Assembly: GCF_023973825.1 (NCBI RefSeq)
Contig: NC_090126.1
Span: forward strand, 1,936,001-2,000,000
Length of the DNA stretch: 64,000 nt
From: Plasmodium brasilianum
Lineage: Eukaryota; Apicomplexa; Aconoidasida; Haemosporida; Plasmodiidae
Reading direction: 5' to 3'
Shown: in pieces, positions 1 through 15,788 of the stretch
Position numbering within the stretch: the first letter of the stretch is position 1
Layout: every line of letters starts with the position of its first letter
Notes under the pieces: generated by a model
What the model saw: the letters and a program-made list of their open reading frames with translations, nothing else
Told to the model about the DNA's origin: nothing
Database searches by the model: none
Position numbers and translations under genes: made by a program

Positions 1-3000
1 TATATATGTAATTACTGGGATGGATTTATTTGTAATAATAAAAAAAATATAACAATAAAGGATGTACTGACTTTGAAGTGTTTCATTAGAAAACCTTTTC
101 ATGACAAAATAACTTTAAGCAAGTTTATAGATTATGAACAGATGATTAACATGATAGAAAATTCGAAAAATTATAATGTAACAAATAAATCAAAAAAGTA
201 TGGGGAATATTTATATTTAATTGATACGTATATTATTTCAGAAATCATTCGTAGTATATCTGGATTAAAGTATTATGAGTATATATACAAATATATTATA
301 AAACCTTTAAATCTAAATGAAGAAATGTTTATTCCTATCCCTTCCTATTTGTTAAAGAAGAACGAAGAAGAATTAAAAAAAAGGAACAATAATGGTAATT
401 GCAATAGTAATAGTAACAACAGTAATAATTATTATAGTAATCATAATAATTATAGTAATCATAATAATTATAGTAATAATAATTATTATAGTAATAATAA
501 TTATTATAGTAATAATAACACAAATGCTAACAAAAGGGGGAAAACATTTCTTAAAAGTAAAAAACAGTCTGCACCTAAGGACAGTGCTCATAACTTTAAC
601 AGTAATGAGTTCCTGTCAACTTCGTTCGTGTCGAGGAAAAACAAAAAGTTAAACGGTGCTTCCAGTGCACATAACGCACCTAACCCGACTAGTGGCATAT
701 TTGATGATAAGCATTATATTGTTTTTAGAGGTTATATGAAGAAGGAAAATAATATATTGATAAATAAATATGAAAGTAAAAAAAAAAATGTTGCTCCTAA
801 TGAATCCAAGACAATCAACAGGAGAACCATAAGTGTGGAGGTTTGTTTCTCGTCCAGAAAAAATATTTATCATGATAGCAATAAAAGTGTTATGAAGCAC
901 AGCAGCGTTGTTAAGGGTAAAATGTTTTCCACGGGTATGTTCGACTCCACAAGGGGGATCTTATCCCAGGGCATGAGGTACAGGGGAAAGGCAAAGAAGG
1001 ATAAAGAAGCGAAGGAGAAGGATAAAGAGCAGAATGAGAAGGATAAAGAAGCGAAGGAGAAGGATAAAGAAGCGAAGGAGAAGGATAAAGAGCAGAATGA
1101 GAAGGATAAAGAGCAAAATGAGAAGGATAAAGAGCAGAATGAGAAGGATAAAGAGCAGAATGAGAAGGATAAAGAGCAGAATGAGAAGGATAAAGAGCAG
1201 AATGAGAAGGATAAAGAAGCGAAGGAGAAAGATAAAGAAACGAAGGAGAAGGATAAAGAAGCGAAGGAAAAGGATAAAGAAGCGAAGGAGAAGGATAAAG
1301 AGCAGAATGAGAAGGATAAAGAAGCGAAGGAGAAGGATAAAGAATCAAAGGAGAAGGATAAAGACTTAGCTGGGAACAATACTTCCCAGAAAGATGTAGT
1401 TCAGAATAACACTACCGAGAAAAGCAGAGTGAACATTCTGGTGAATAACAAAAACGTGGAAGATGCATGTAACAAAACGAAATTTACCTCGAACAAGGGG
1501 CTGGAAAGCAGCCTAAAGAATAGAGAAATGATTAGTTTTAAAAGTAGGTTTTTAAATCATGTAGACATTTTAAAAGTGAAGACGAAAAAAATCAATGATT
1601 CTATAAAAAATATGTATGAGAATAATGAGAATACCTTTTTAAGAAATTTTTTTATGTCTCATAAGAAAAATGATAATAAACATAATAGTTTAGATCATAG
1701 GAATGTAGAAGTTAATTATATATATGATAAAAAATTGCAATATAAAAAAAATTTCAATGAGAAATTTGGTAATAGTTTTTATTATAATGAAATTATGAAT
1801 GATGTAAGAACGTATAATTTGGAGAGTACATGGAAATTAAAAAATATAAACAAATTAACATCTAAGTTGAGGTCAGGAGACAAAAATAAAAGAAATTATA
1901 TTTTAAATGGGAAGGATAAGGATAGTGGAAAGGATAATACGAGATCACGTAGATGCACAAATATTAAAACAGCAGAATATAATTTAAAAAACTACAGTCA
2001 TAACAATGATAGTACTATTTCTTATAATACTAATACAGATGGTTTTATACTTAAATATCAAAATGATATGAATGATTTATTAGATTATAATGTAAACCTT
2101 TTGTCTAATAGTTTTTTAAAAAAATTTTCAGGGTATAAGAATAAAAAACATGGCACCAGTAGTGATATTAGTACCAATCATATATACACACTAGAAGAAG
2201 ATAGCAAATTCTATAAGTTTTCTTATGATGAGAATATTAGAACGTTATATGAAAATGTAGATACGAAAACAAGTGGAGATGAATCAGCGAATAGTTTGCT
2301 GAAGGAGAAATATGACAGCTATCAAAGGAGAAACAAAAAATACCGTAAATTGTTTAAATATATCAAGGATTTAAAAAAGTATATAAAAAGGAGGGAAGAC
2401 AAGATTAGGAACGCGAATTCAACTACTTTTAAAGGAGGCAGCAGTGATAATATAGGTAGTACTAATGTAGGTGGTACTAATGTAAATAGTAGTAATGTAG
2501 CTAGTAGTAATGTAGCTAGTAGTAATGTAGGTGGTACTAATGTAGGTGGTACTAATGTAGCTAGTAGTAATGTAGCTAGTAGTAATGTAGCTAGTAGTAA
2601 TGTAGCTAGTAGTAATGTAGCTAGTAGTAATGTAGCTAGTAGTAATGTAGGTGGTACTAATGTAGGTAGTACTAATGTAAGTAGTAGCAGCAATAACAAA
2701 GGTGCAGTGTCAGATGGGAAGGATAATTATGCTAAAAACGTTATTAAGGAAGACGAAGAACTGTTAAAGAAACTAATTGAATACAAGTATTCCATATTAC
2801 AAAGACAAAGAAAAAATATCATGAAAAAGAAAAATAAGAAAAATATTTACATGAATGAATATTCGGACGAAATAGAAATGTTTAGTGATACGGAAAGCGA
2901 ATACAATAGTTCAGAAGCGGAGCATGATGGACATCGCACAAGGCATTGGGACGATTATCATGGTAACAACCAACGTGATAGTGATAACAACAATACGTAC

Positions 3001-4773
3001 GAAATGAAAAAGAGAAGAAGCATTAATGAAAAGAAAAAGAAATTGGAGGTTTATCTCATCATGAATAATCTATATAATAAATATAATAAGGGAATAATAC
3101 CAGAGGAAAGTCATACAATAAATAAAAAGACAGATGTATACTGGAGGTTGGCATATGCAAAGAGGGATATAAACCTAGTTGATACTGTATCAAACAATGA
3201 CTGGAATGAGAAATTTGATAGCATTTTTAAGTCCAAGGTGAAAACCAAGAGAAATGGTGGTACTTCTGGAGGTAGTGGTAGTGTAGACGATATTAGTGGT
3301 AGTGATACCGAGATGGACGAAAGCAATCATATAGCAAATGAGAAAGATATCACAAATCGCAATAATAGTAGTAATAATAACAACAGTAATAGTAATAATA
3401 ATAGTAAAAATAATAATGGTAACAACAATAGTAACAATATCAGTAACAACTGTAACAATAGCAGTAACAACTGTAACAATAATAATACCATGAGTGAGAA
3501 CATCCACCTGGAAACAAAACTAAAAAACTATGTAGATACCTTCAATGTGAAGCAGTATAATAAATACATTACCTCTTTTCAGTTAGCACAGGCAAAACCT
3601 TATGTAGTTGATCCATTAATATATGATTCCAAAAAAATACTTGATAAATTCATTCCAATTAATGGAAGATATACTGCTAGAGCTTTGTGCAAAATTTTAG
3701 CCTTTACTAATAATCAATTTTTCTTCCCCTCATATATTATGAACAAAGTCAGGAAAACTTATTCACTTGATAACAGTATAGAATCTTTAATGCTAACGGG
3801 AGGTATGAGTAGAAAATGGGGGATGGGATTTCAACTCTTTGAATGCGAATATCAAAATGAAATAAATGAAAACTTTTATATGTTCAGGAAAAAGAGGAAA
3901 ACAAAAGGAAAGCACAGGAATAGAACAAAAAAGATGAATAAAGAAAATGCAAATGTTTTAAAAAAGAAAAGAATTGTTGGATATGGACAATCAGACTTCT
4001 CTGGATGTCTAGCCATTTCGTTTCCCGAAATTGATCTTTCACTTACAATACTCTTATCAGATATTTTTAAGGGAGCTGATGTAATTTATATGGCAAAAGA
4101 AAAAAAATTAATTTTACGTGGAAATATTGAGATCTGCGTTTAAGAAAAAAAATAAAAATACACGGCGTTTGTTTGTATGTATATGTGTATGTATGTGTAT
4201 GTATGTGTGTGTATGTATATATGTATATATGTGTGTATGTATATGTATATATGTGTGTATGTATATGTATATATGTGTGTATGTATATGTATATATGTGT
4301 GTATGTATATGTATATATGTGTGTATGTATATGTATATATGTGTGTATGTGTATGTATATATGTGTGTATGTGTATGTATATATGTATGTATGTGTATGT
4401 ATATATGTGTGTATGTATATGTGTGCATGAGTGTCGGCATACATTTATATAGCTTATATTCTTGATCCATGAAACCACTTCCAAATTTTTTACCTTCGAA
4501 AAATGTCCTGTTTATTTCATTCATAAATGGAAATTTTGTACAAAAGTTATTTTGAATAGATATTTTGCAGAAATTTTTTATATTTTTATATATTCTTATA
4601 TATTTTTTTAATTTTTTTATATATTTTTTTATTTTTCATTTATTTTTATTTTCCCCCTCCGTTTTTATTATTAGGTGGCGCATCTCATATTGGACTACGT
4701 GCTGAAATTATATGGCTTAAAACCGAAGTGGAAATTACCTATAAAAGTGTCTGAGCTAATTAAAATTTTGTAG
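1..4773 (+). CDS. ABC1-family/beta-lactamase-like protein, C-terminal part (5' end outside window)
   Basis: The frame is open from base 1, so the start lies upstream of the window. The first codons read like the class C beta-lactamase segment that carries ITIKDVLT, followed by a helix ending ISGLKYYEYIYKYIIKPLNL. The fold resumes near base 3516 and ends with GYGQSDFSGCLAISFPEIDLS. Between them lie about 1,050 residues of low complexity: Asn/Tyr-rich (406-525), Lys-Asp-Lys-Glu heptads (990-1360) and Asn-Val-Ala-Ser-Ser repeats (2452-2690). Exon 1 ends at 4080 (codon GAT, then GTAATT). The intron is 4081-4674, and a last exon at 4675-4773 adds 32 residues beginning VAHLILDYVLKLYG. The uninterrupted frame to 4143 is intron read-through. 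The YxN and HxG catalytic motifs of active enzymes look degraded. The ABC1 kinase half is inferred from memory of the orthologue and is not in the window. Confidence 0.75.
990..1366 (+). repeat. Coding 21-bp repeat, Lys/Glu/Asp heptads
   Basis: About 18 tandem 21-bp units encode the heptads KDKEAKE or KDKEQNE inside the large insertion of the beta-lactamase-like protein. The unit length is a multiple of three, so copy number can change without breaking the frame. The opposite strand is also open here, but only as a shadow of the repeat. Confidence 0.9.
2452..2695 (+). repeat. Coding 15-bp repeat, Asn-Val-Ala-Ser-Ser
   Basis: Tandem 15-bp units encode NVASS with NVGGT variants, about 16 copies, within the same insertion. 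Several neighbouring copies are identical at DNA level, which suggests recent expansion. Confidence 0.9.
4173..4436 (+). repeat. TGTATG/TATATG microsatellite inside the last intron of the ABC1-like gene
   Basis: This is a compound GT/AT microsatellite with a recurring period of about 20 bp. It fills much of the 594-bp intron at 4081-4674. The remainder of the intron is T-rich and leads into the acceptor at 4673-4674. Confidence 0.85.
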
Positions 4774-6628
4774 AATTTGGTACAGGTAAAACGTGAATGA
4801 ATAACCAGAGAGAAAAAAAGGCTCAGCTCGTGCAAAAGATATATTGTTTCTGTTTCTTCCTTTTAACCTCATTTCGTAATTTCGTATCATTTCGTAATTT
4901 CGTATCGTTTCGTAATTTCGTATCATTTCGTAATTTCGTATCATTTCGTATCGTTTCGTATCATTTCGTGTCGTTCCCTTTTTTTTGTTACTCTTTTTAA
5001 AAAAGCGTGTTCTCAACATTGCTTATAAATGTCCATTTTTTTTTTTTATGTTAATATGTAAGAATTTCTTGTCAAAAGTTTATTGTAATTATTCTTTGAC
5101 AGTTTTTATTTTTTATTTTATTTTGTATTGTATATTTTATAAGTTAAATTTTAATTTTTTTATTATTTATCTTTTATCTTCCATTTTGGGTTTATTTTTT
5201 ATTTATTATTAATTAAAACTATGTGTGTTGTGCGGCTTACACATATATTTGTGCTAGCGTATGTACACGTGTATGCTTGTACTGTTTAATAAAACTCGTA
5301 TGAGATATTCGGAATAAAAGCAAAAAATAATATTTGCATATGTGTAAATATTTACGTATGTGTTTATGTATGTATATGTGTTTATTATGACGGAAGCTAA
5401 AATTATGGAAGCGTGGTGTTGTAATGTTGTCCAATAAGTAAAATTTGGTAAAAAGTGTACAACAGATGATGAGAGAAAAGAGAAATAAAACATAAAAAAA
5501 ATTTCAAAAATATGCAATGTGTAACAATTCATGGTTGGTGTTTATATTCGTTTTTCATTTTCTTTATATACTTCCATAGTTTTATTTATATTGTATTTAA
5601 TTTCCGATATTTTCATCAATTTTTATATTTATTTGTTTTATATCACGTTTTCTTCTTTTTACGTTTCCCTTCATTGTATGTTCAATTTTGTTATACATTT
5701 CTTTTTTTTTTTTTTTTTTTTTTTTTTGTCCTCCCCAAAAATAAAATAGCATAACGAAAAATATTCCTTCCAAAATTTGTGGTTTTTAAAATATGGATAA
5801 TACTTTATTACTTATACGATTTCGTTTCATTTCATTATTTTTATTTATTTTCCTTTTTTTTTTTTTTTTTTTTTAATTTTTTTCTCTTTTTTTCAAATTG
5901 TTTCCTATATTTTCCTTTTTTCAATTTTTCCATTTTTATTTTTTTTCAATTTTAAAATATGTTTATAATAAATACGTAAATAATTCATATTAATAATTTA
6001 AATATAAAAACATAAATATAACTATAAATATTTATTTTAAAACATAAATATATGTATATATCAATAGATAATCTATTAAATTTTTAAATATTACTAGCGT
6101 TTATTTATAAAAATAAGAAAAAGAACACATAATATTTTTCATATATATATAGATATACATATATGTGGGTATATACATGTCTATACATTTTTGTTTATAT
6201 ATAGCAATGGGAAATATATAAGACGCAGATATATAAAAATGATAAAAATGAACGTATTACTTTTATAGAGAAATTTGGTTCAAAAAAAAAAATTTATGGT
6301 ATGTAAACAATTTTGAAAAATTATAAACTAGTAAGCATGTACATATATAAATACATATACATATATATGTATATAGATATATATAAATATATATATATCT
6401 ATATATATACATACCAACATGTGCATATAGGTATATACATAGACACACGTATACATATATATACATATGTATATACACATGTGTACATATATGCAAAAAC
6501 AATCTCTTATAACAAATTTGAATTAAAAAAAATTTGAATGAACTAAAATAAAACATATATCAAAATTTTATATATTAATAATTATTTATTTTACAATTAC
6601 AGTAATTTGTTTCCAAATTAATGCATTT
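4774..6628. other. Intergenic, convergent 3' regions
   Basis: This lies between the 3' ends of the ABC1-like gene and PP1. It holds an imperfect array of TTTCGTAATTTCGTATCA-type units at about 4867-4972, oligo(T) runs, and TA-rich microsatellites at about 6345-6480. I see no gene. Confidence 0.7.
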
Positions 6629-8627
<1,999 letters not shown>

Positions 8628-8837
8628 AATAAATGTTTACTTTAAGCAAAATAGTATTTATCTCCTTCAAATGATATAATAATAATTTTTCTCACAATAT
8701 TTTTGTTAATCATGAAGAATATGTCCTTTTTATGGAGTTAAATTATTAGATAAATCGCAAACTAAAATTATATGCATTTCTTTTGGGGAAGATGAAGAAA
8801 AAAAAAATACACATATATAAGTATGTATATATATACA

Positions 8838-8962
8838 TAGTAAAGATAGTAATGATAGTAAAGACGGTAATGATAGCAAAGATGGTAATGATAGTAAAGA
8901 TAGTAATGATAGTAAAGATAGTAATAATGGTAATAATGGTAATAATAATAATTATAATAATA
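8838..8962 (+). repeat. GATAGTAAA/GGTAATGAT array
   Basis: Imperfect 9- and 18-bp units of the type GATAGTAATGATAGTAAA lie about 0.2 kb upstream of the PP1 start codon, inside its likely 5' region. Confidence 0.8.
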
Positions 8963-8973
8963 CATTTATGACA

Positions 8974-9011
<38 letters not shown>

Positions 9012-9216
9012 CATGTCACATTATAACACTCTTTCATCAAACGTAATCTTTTCCTCAAAATTAACTCCAAAACTGATTCTTTATACTAGTTACACATGTA
9101 CGAACTTTGAATTCTTTTCAATAAGGCACATAAATATATATCTAGGATTTATTATATTATTATACTTTTTAAAAAAGTTTTTATACATTTTTCGATGTGA
9201 CGAGAGGGAAAGGGGA

Positions 9217-9252
<36 letters not shown>

Positions 9253-10074
9253 TGTTTTACTAATTGTCTTATAACTATATTTCTACCTTCTTATCACCTT
9301 CTTATAATACTTCCAATTTATTTGTAAGAAAACTTTCTTTTTTTATGTATTCTAAATTAACAAGAATACGCATGTTTTTTTTTTTTATCTTAATCTGTAT
9401 CATTTAAGTTCCAAGAGTATTTGAATTTCCTTTTTTTTTTTTTTTTTTTTTCACCTTTCTTTTATTACTCAGATATTTTAATTTTCCTTGCCTTAATTTT
9501 TTTTTTTTTTTTTTCCTCCTTCACCTTTTTTCTTAACTTTCACCTTTCCCTGTTCTTCTTTTTTGTAATCTTTTTTTCTTCCTATTTTACTTTTCTATTC
9601 TATATATATATATTTACCTTCTATTCTATGTTCCTTCTTTTCAATTCAATATTGATTTTATCCAATTATATTTTTGTTTTTTTTTTTTGCTCTTTTATCA
9701 TATATTCTATTGTGCTTTCCTTTTCTATACTTTACATTATATCACCATTACATTTATTACAGTTACTACAGTTATTACAGTTATTTATTTCTTCAGCCCT
9801 CAGTTATTTTATTTTTATCTCTTTTATTTCAATTATTTTTATGTATTAATTTATATTCCTCTTTTTTTTTTTCTTTTTTTTTTTTTCTGAATCATATTCC
9901 TTAAAAAGTTGTTAATTTGAATCCACAAATAAAAAATTTCTCAATTTATGTTATATTTTAAATGGCATAAAAACCTTAAATACTGTGTGTCAAAAGGAAA
10001 AGAAAATCATATATATGTGCATACGCATATACATGAAATAACTTATACATATATATTATTAAAAACGTGTTATT

Positions 10075-10114
<40 letters not shown>

Positions 10115-10138
10115 ATGTTATATACTCATGTAACATAA

Positions 10139-10322
10139 ATATATACATACATACTTACGTGCGTACATACATACATACGTTCATACATACATACGTTCAT
10201 ACATACAAACGTTCATACATACATACGTACATACATACGTTCATACATACATACGTACATACATACGTTCATACATACATACGTTCATACATACATACGT
10301 ACATACATACATACTTACATAT
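10139..10322 (+). repeat. CATA/CGTT tetranucleotide-type array
   Basis: Tandem ACATACATACGTTCAT-type units, mostly 16 or 20 bp, are built from ACAT, ACGT and TCAT tetramers. The apparent frames through it are pure repeat. Confidence 0.85.
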
Positions 10323-11730
10323 AAAAATGTACTTACCTATTCAAACATAAAAAATTTTAACAAATCTATAAATATATTAAAAATGTATATTTAAATGTGA
10401 ACATGTTAATGTGAACACGTAAATGCGTATGTATATATATATATATATTTATTTATTTTTATTTTTTTATGTGCTAATCCATATTATGTTTATTATTATA
10501 TATACATCCAATTCATATAACTTTAAAAGCGAAAACAATAATATATAAAAAGGTATATATAATATTATTACACGGTGGAATAAAATAGTCCAAAAAAAAA
10601 AAAAGAAAAAAAAATCTAACAAAACAATACAATACAGTACAAAATATATTTAATGAAATAATTTTAATGAAAAATATATTGATTAATGAAATAAATTTTA
10701 GAAATGTTATAATAAATGTGATAATGTGATAATATATTCAACAAAACCTACAAACTAAGTTACGATCAAATGAATTTTATAAACAAAAATGTATGAATGC
10801 AAATTTTTATTTGTGAAATATTGTAATATATATATAAAAAAAATAAAAATAATAATAAGGTTGACACATTCGTTAATTTTTAGTTAAATAAAAAGAATTG
10901 GTAAAAAGTTATAATAACACATTTTAAGATTTATAAAAATGTTATAAAAAGTAAAATTACGTCAAAATATTACAAATTTTTTTTTTTTTTTGTTCGTACC
11001 TTTATGATAGTTTAATGAATATATGTATTCTTTTTTATATAAGTTAACATTTTTGAAGAGTTATGTTTTTAGTATATACTTAAAAAAAAAAAAAAATGGT
11101 AAAATAAGCAAATGGAAAAAAAAAAAAAAAGAAAAAGAAAAAGAAAAAATAAATTAAAAACTTTGTATAATTTGGAAAAAAAGAAAAAGAACGGAATATG
11201 TATATGTGTTCGTATGTATTATGTATATGTGTATGTAATTATATCTATTAAAAGTTTTCCTATTTCAATTTATAATTAACCATTTTGTCAGAAATATAGG
11301 AAACATATATACATAGATAGATAGGTGTGTGTATGTTACATAAAATAATATTTACTCTTAAACAGATTTAAGCTTTATCTATGGCACTTTAGGTATTATT
11401 CATCTTCAATAATATTTAACTATGAGTTTTAAATATGCTAATAGCATACTACTTTTAAGCATATAATTAGCCCTTTTAACAAAAAATATAAAGTTTGTAA
11501 TTAAAAGCGCGTATCACTCTGTAAATATGTATATATATATATATATATATACATCCACACATACATACATATATGTTAGCAGAAGGGTGTTTAACTAGTT
11601 AAGTAGATTCAGTATTATATGTATAACTGCATCATGCATATGTATGTATAATATATTTGTGCAAATAACATTAGTTTACTATAATACCAGAAATAATTAA
11701 AAAAAAAAAGAAAATATACACACCCTCACG

Positions 11731-11761
<31 letters not shown>

Positions 11762-12195
11762 AATTTTTTTTATTTCGTTATGTGCTCTGGTCTTTATTTT
11801 ACTATGAACAAGTCATAATTTTTTAAACAGTTTTTCTCCGTGAGCGTCAATTAATTATGAATTTTTTCTTAACTGTTCATATTTTTTCAGAAAACAAAAA
11901 AAAAAAAAAAAAAAAAAATTCCATTCAATGGGTGGCATATAACATAATGTAGAAGATTTATTTGAAATTATGACTATTAAACTTAAATGATAAAATTTCT
12001 ATTCTTAATGACGCATTTTTAATATAGAATGTGTTCTCATAATAAATTAAAAAAAAATATATAAAAAGAATGTCGTTTTACCTAACCCATTTGCATACAG
12101 CTATTGTACCATGCATTTTCAAACAGCCAGAAAGCGAAGTGTTGACAAATGGTTTATAATCCTTACGAGAAAGAGATTCATACACGTATTTTTGT

Positions 12196-12380
12196 ATATA
12201 CATATAAACTTACATATATATACATATAAACTTACATATATATACATATAAACTTACATATATATGCATATAAACTTACATATATATACATATAAACTTA
12301 CATATATATACATATAAACTTACATATATATACATATAAACTTACATATATATACATATAAACTTATATATATATGCATA
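12196..12380 (+). repeat. Array of TATACATATAAACTTACATA units
   Basis: About eight near-identical copies of a unit of about 22 bp with the core ACATATAAACTTACATATAT. Confidence 0.85.
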
Positions 12381-12837
12381 TGCATAGGGGAAAATGTTTT
12401 GGAAGGATCGAGTAAAAAGTTGTCCAAAGAAATACAAAGTAAATACTTAAAACTATGGCTATTCAAATATGTCTAAACAAGATAAGAAAAAGGAAAGAAG
12501 AAGGAAAGAAAAAAAAAAAAAATAAAAATAAAATAATAACACATCACAAGAAAAATACCCCAAAAAATTGTTTAGGTAAGTGAGTCATACAAGATCTTTA
12601 TTACATTTTTATTAATGCTTCATTGCTTTAACTTTTACATTTGGTTTATGCCTACTTTGAAATATACCACTTAAAAACAAAACAAAACATTAAAAAAGGA
12701 CTATATAACTCCCCTGTTTGCTCAAGAGAATAAGAACATAAAGCTGCCCTAATGAGGACAAATGTAAACAAATTGTTGTTACGTCCGTTTTATCTTACAT
12801 AGAATGAACGATTATATAGAGAAAAAAATAATCAAAA

Positions 12838-13386
12838 TAATATAAATCAAAATACAATAAATCAAAATGATATAAATCAAAATACAATAAATCAAAATGA
12901 TATAAATCAAAATACAATAAATCAAAATGATATAAATCAAAATACAATAAATCAAAATGATATAAATCAAAATACAATAAATCAAAATGATATAAATCAA
13001 AATACAATAAATCAAAATGATATAAATCAAAATACAATAAATCAAAATGATATAAATCAAAATACAATAAATCAAAATGATATAAATCAAAATACAATAA
13101 ATCAAAATGATATAAATCAAAATACAATAAATCAAAATGATATAAATCAAAATACAATAAATCAAAATGATATAAATCAAAATACAATAAATCAAAATGA
13201 TATAAATCAAAATACAATAAATCAAAATGATATAAATCAAAATAATATATATCACAATAAAATAAATCAAAATGATATAAATCAAAATAATATATATCAC
13301 AATAAAATAAATCAAAATGATATATATCACAATAAAATAAATCAAAATGATATATATCACAATAAAATAAATCAACATAAACTATA
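12838..13386 (+). repeat. 30-bp tandem array, near perfect, with degenerate 3' edge
   Basis: A 30-bp unit made of two similar halves (AATACAATAAATCAA and AATGATATAAATCAA) repeats about 13 times without visible change to about 13245. It then gives way to variants containing ATATATATCACAATAAA up to 13386. Because 30 is divisible by three and the minus-strand unit lacks stops, two minus frames stay open here. They are not credible genes. Confidence 0.92.
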
Positions 13387-14036
13387 ATAAAATATAATAA
13401 ATTATATTAAGGTAAAATAAAATAATAATTTGTGGGCATAAAATTGAAATATATCACCCCTATGTTGCACAGAACTTTAGAACGAAAATTAAGAAAAAAA
13501 ATAATAGGAATTAAGCTTATATTTTATTCTACGCATATTCACGTACATTTCTGAAAAAGTTGTTTGCAGTAAATGCAGCATTATACTTGTGTGCGTACAT
13601 TACTACTATGTTTACTTTATAAAAATAATTGTTATTCTTTTATATTCCCTTGCGACAAGTACATGTGTTTATACATGATTGTTTATATGTACATATTTAC
13701 ACATACATTTTTACACGAGCTTAAATACACGTATTTTATTACACGAGCTTAGTTACACGTGTTTATTTACACGAGCTTAATTACACGTACTTGTTTATAT
13801 TTATTAAATTTTTAATAATATATTTTTTTGTTTATTTAATCTTTTAAAATTATTAAGTTTTATTAACATTGTGCTTTTTTAAATTGCTGTTTGGAGTTAC
13901 GAAGCAAGGAATCATTTGGTGGTGTAAGAATAAAAAATTTTAAGAATGGTATACACATATGTGAATAAATACATAAACATATATGTACATATGTATATAC
14001 ATGTTATGCGCAAATGTGGCTATGCTTAAAAAATGC

Positions 14037-14696
14037 TCACGATTCAATGATAGTGTTTATGTCTTTATAAATTTTGTCTAGTGGTCCCTTTTCTCTAATG
14101 AATTTGCAACTAACACCATCAGAAACAATTCTTCCTTTTCTTTTATGCTCCTGATATTGATCTTTTGAAAAATTTGTAAATCCCCATTTGTTACTAACAA
14201 AGACTTTTTGTCTACCTGGAAATTTGTATTTGGCTCTTCTTAAAGCTTCACACGCTTTAGAAATAAAATTCTCCTTTGTTCTTATTGAAAGTAAGACTTG
14301 ACCAATATCTACTCTTGCAACAACACCATTTGGTTTTCCAAAAGCCCCTCTCATACCTGTTTGAAGCCTATCTGCTCCAGCACATGACAGCATCTTATTA
14401 ATTCTTAATACATGGAATGGGTGTACTCTTACTCTTAAGTGAAAATTATCTTTACCACAATTTGTAATCATATATTTGTTTGCACTAATACGTGCTGCTT
14501 CTAACGCTTCTGATGATATCTGTTCATACTCATAGGAAACTAAATGAACAACTCCACTAAATTCATTTACGTCAGCCTTTTTCCTACCCATATCATATAT
14601 TCTTATCTTTGGGTCAGGTACACCTCTACAATATCTGCTCTTAGGATAAGGTTTGTTTTTGCAGTACCTGTAGCACCTGGCTGGTCTTCTTCCCAT
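14037..14696 (-). CDS. RPL10: 60S ribosomal protein L10 (uL16)
   Basis: This is a large-subunit cytosolic ribosomal protein that sits near the P site and joins late in 60S maturation (family knowledge). The single 219-residue frame begins [20 protein letters not shown], the universal eukaryotic L10 N-terminus. It contains the conserved blocks [23 protein letters not shown] and [16 protein letters not shown]. Length and start agree with the family. An AG preceded by a T-rich stretch sits directly before the ATG (CTTTTTAG-ATG), which suggests an intron in the 5' UTR that ends at the start codon. I see no coding intron. Confidence 0.97.
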   Translation of the reverse strand: MGRRPARCYRYCKNKPYPKSRYCRGVPDPKIRIYDMGRKKADVNEFSGVVHLVSYEYEQISSEALEAARISANKYMITNCGKDNFHLRVRVHPFHVLRINKMLSCAGADRLQTGMRGAFGKPNGVVARVDIGQVLLSIRTKENFISKACEALRRAKYKFPGRQKVFVSNKWGFTNFSKDQYQEHKRKGRIVSDGVSCKFIREKGPLDKIYKDINTIIES

Positions 14697-15741
14697 CTAA
14701 AAAGAACATTCGGCATTCGTAAATACGTACGTATGTATATATTCATGTATGTACATATGTACATATGCACGTATGTATATGCAGCTAGGCGGTAAGTCCC
14801 AATGTGTACATATATTTTGTTCATGTTTCCATGCAAATATGAATAATTTAAAAATTTTTCTTTTTCTTACAAATTTACATTCACAAATTTTTTCTTTTTT
14901 TCTTTTAAAAAAAAAAAAAAAAACATGTATATAAGTATTACAAAAGCGTTTACGTAATATAACAAATTTGTTAATTCACATTGAATTTATATTTTTTTAT
15001 TATTTCCATTAAAAAATGTATTACCTTGCTATTTCGTTAATGTACTGTGATATAATTTTAAGGTGTTTTCTCGTATAATAACGAAAACGTAAATAATACG
15101 TAAAAATGGCAAACAAATTTAATTACTCAGGTGTTAATTAACAAAAAAAAAGGAAGAATAAGGAAATATAATAAAACGAAATAAATTGCTGTGAATTGTT
15201 ATTCGCTTTAATGGGGAAAAAATTAAAATGAAAAAGGTAAAATGAAAAGAAATGAAGAAATGCGAAAAATGGTAAAAAAAAAATACAAATATGGAAAGGT
15301 TAACATGAAGAAATGTAAAATTGATAAAGAAAAAATGTAAAAATGATAAAGAAAAAATGTAAAAATGATAAAGAAAAAATGTAAAAATGCTAACGTTATA
15401 ATTGAAAAAATGGGAGGGACGGTTAAAATGCAAAATGGAAAGCTCAGATAGATTAAAATTATCTGAATAACTTGCGCCAATGGTAACACAAAGCGTTTTT
15501 CAGTTAAAAAAACATGTATATGGAAAAAATTTATTCTATAGTTATGCATCAAACTTAAAACAAGTATGTGTTAATACATGTACACAGAGTAGTATATTTA
15601 TATTGTTATACAAGTATTATGTATATTATTTTAGTATGTACTATTATGTATAAATTAAATTTTATATGTTCTCTTAAAAATTTATTAAAAATATAAAAAG
15701 GTCAAGCTGTGAAGAGCTAATGAAAAAATAGTATATTTTTT

Positions 15742-15788
<47 letters not shown>

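Larger units (their letters stand above)
8628..14036. other. Long intergenic region upstream of PP1
   Basis: This covers 5.4 kb of very AT-rich DNA between the PP1 start and the RPL10 stop, which lie in tandem on the minus strand. It holds several simple arrays listed separately, poly(A) at about 9221-9248, and T-rich blocks at 9420-9900. I see no open frame with non-repetitive composition and no splice-compatible exon series. It probably contains the PP1 promoter and 5' UTR plus the RPL10 3' UTR. Confidence 0.6.

Noticed and set aside
870..1379. Open minus-strand frames of 145-169 codons opposite the ABC1-like gene
   Set aside because: They are shadows of the 21-bp coding repeat, with SLSFSFC-type translations only.
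12795..13378. Minus-strand frames of 140 and 188 codons
   Set aside because: Pure translation of the 30-bp array, with no unique sequence.
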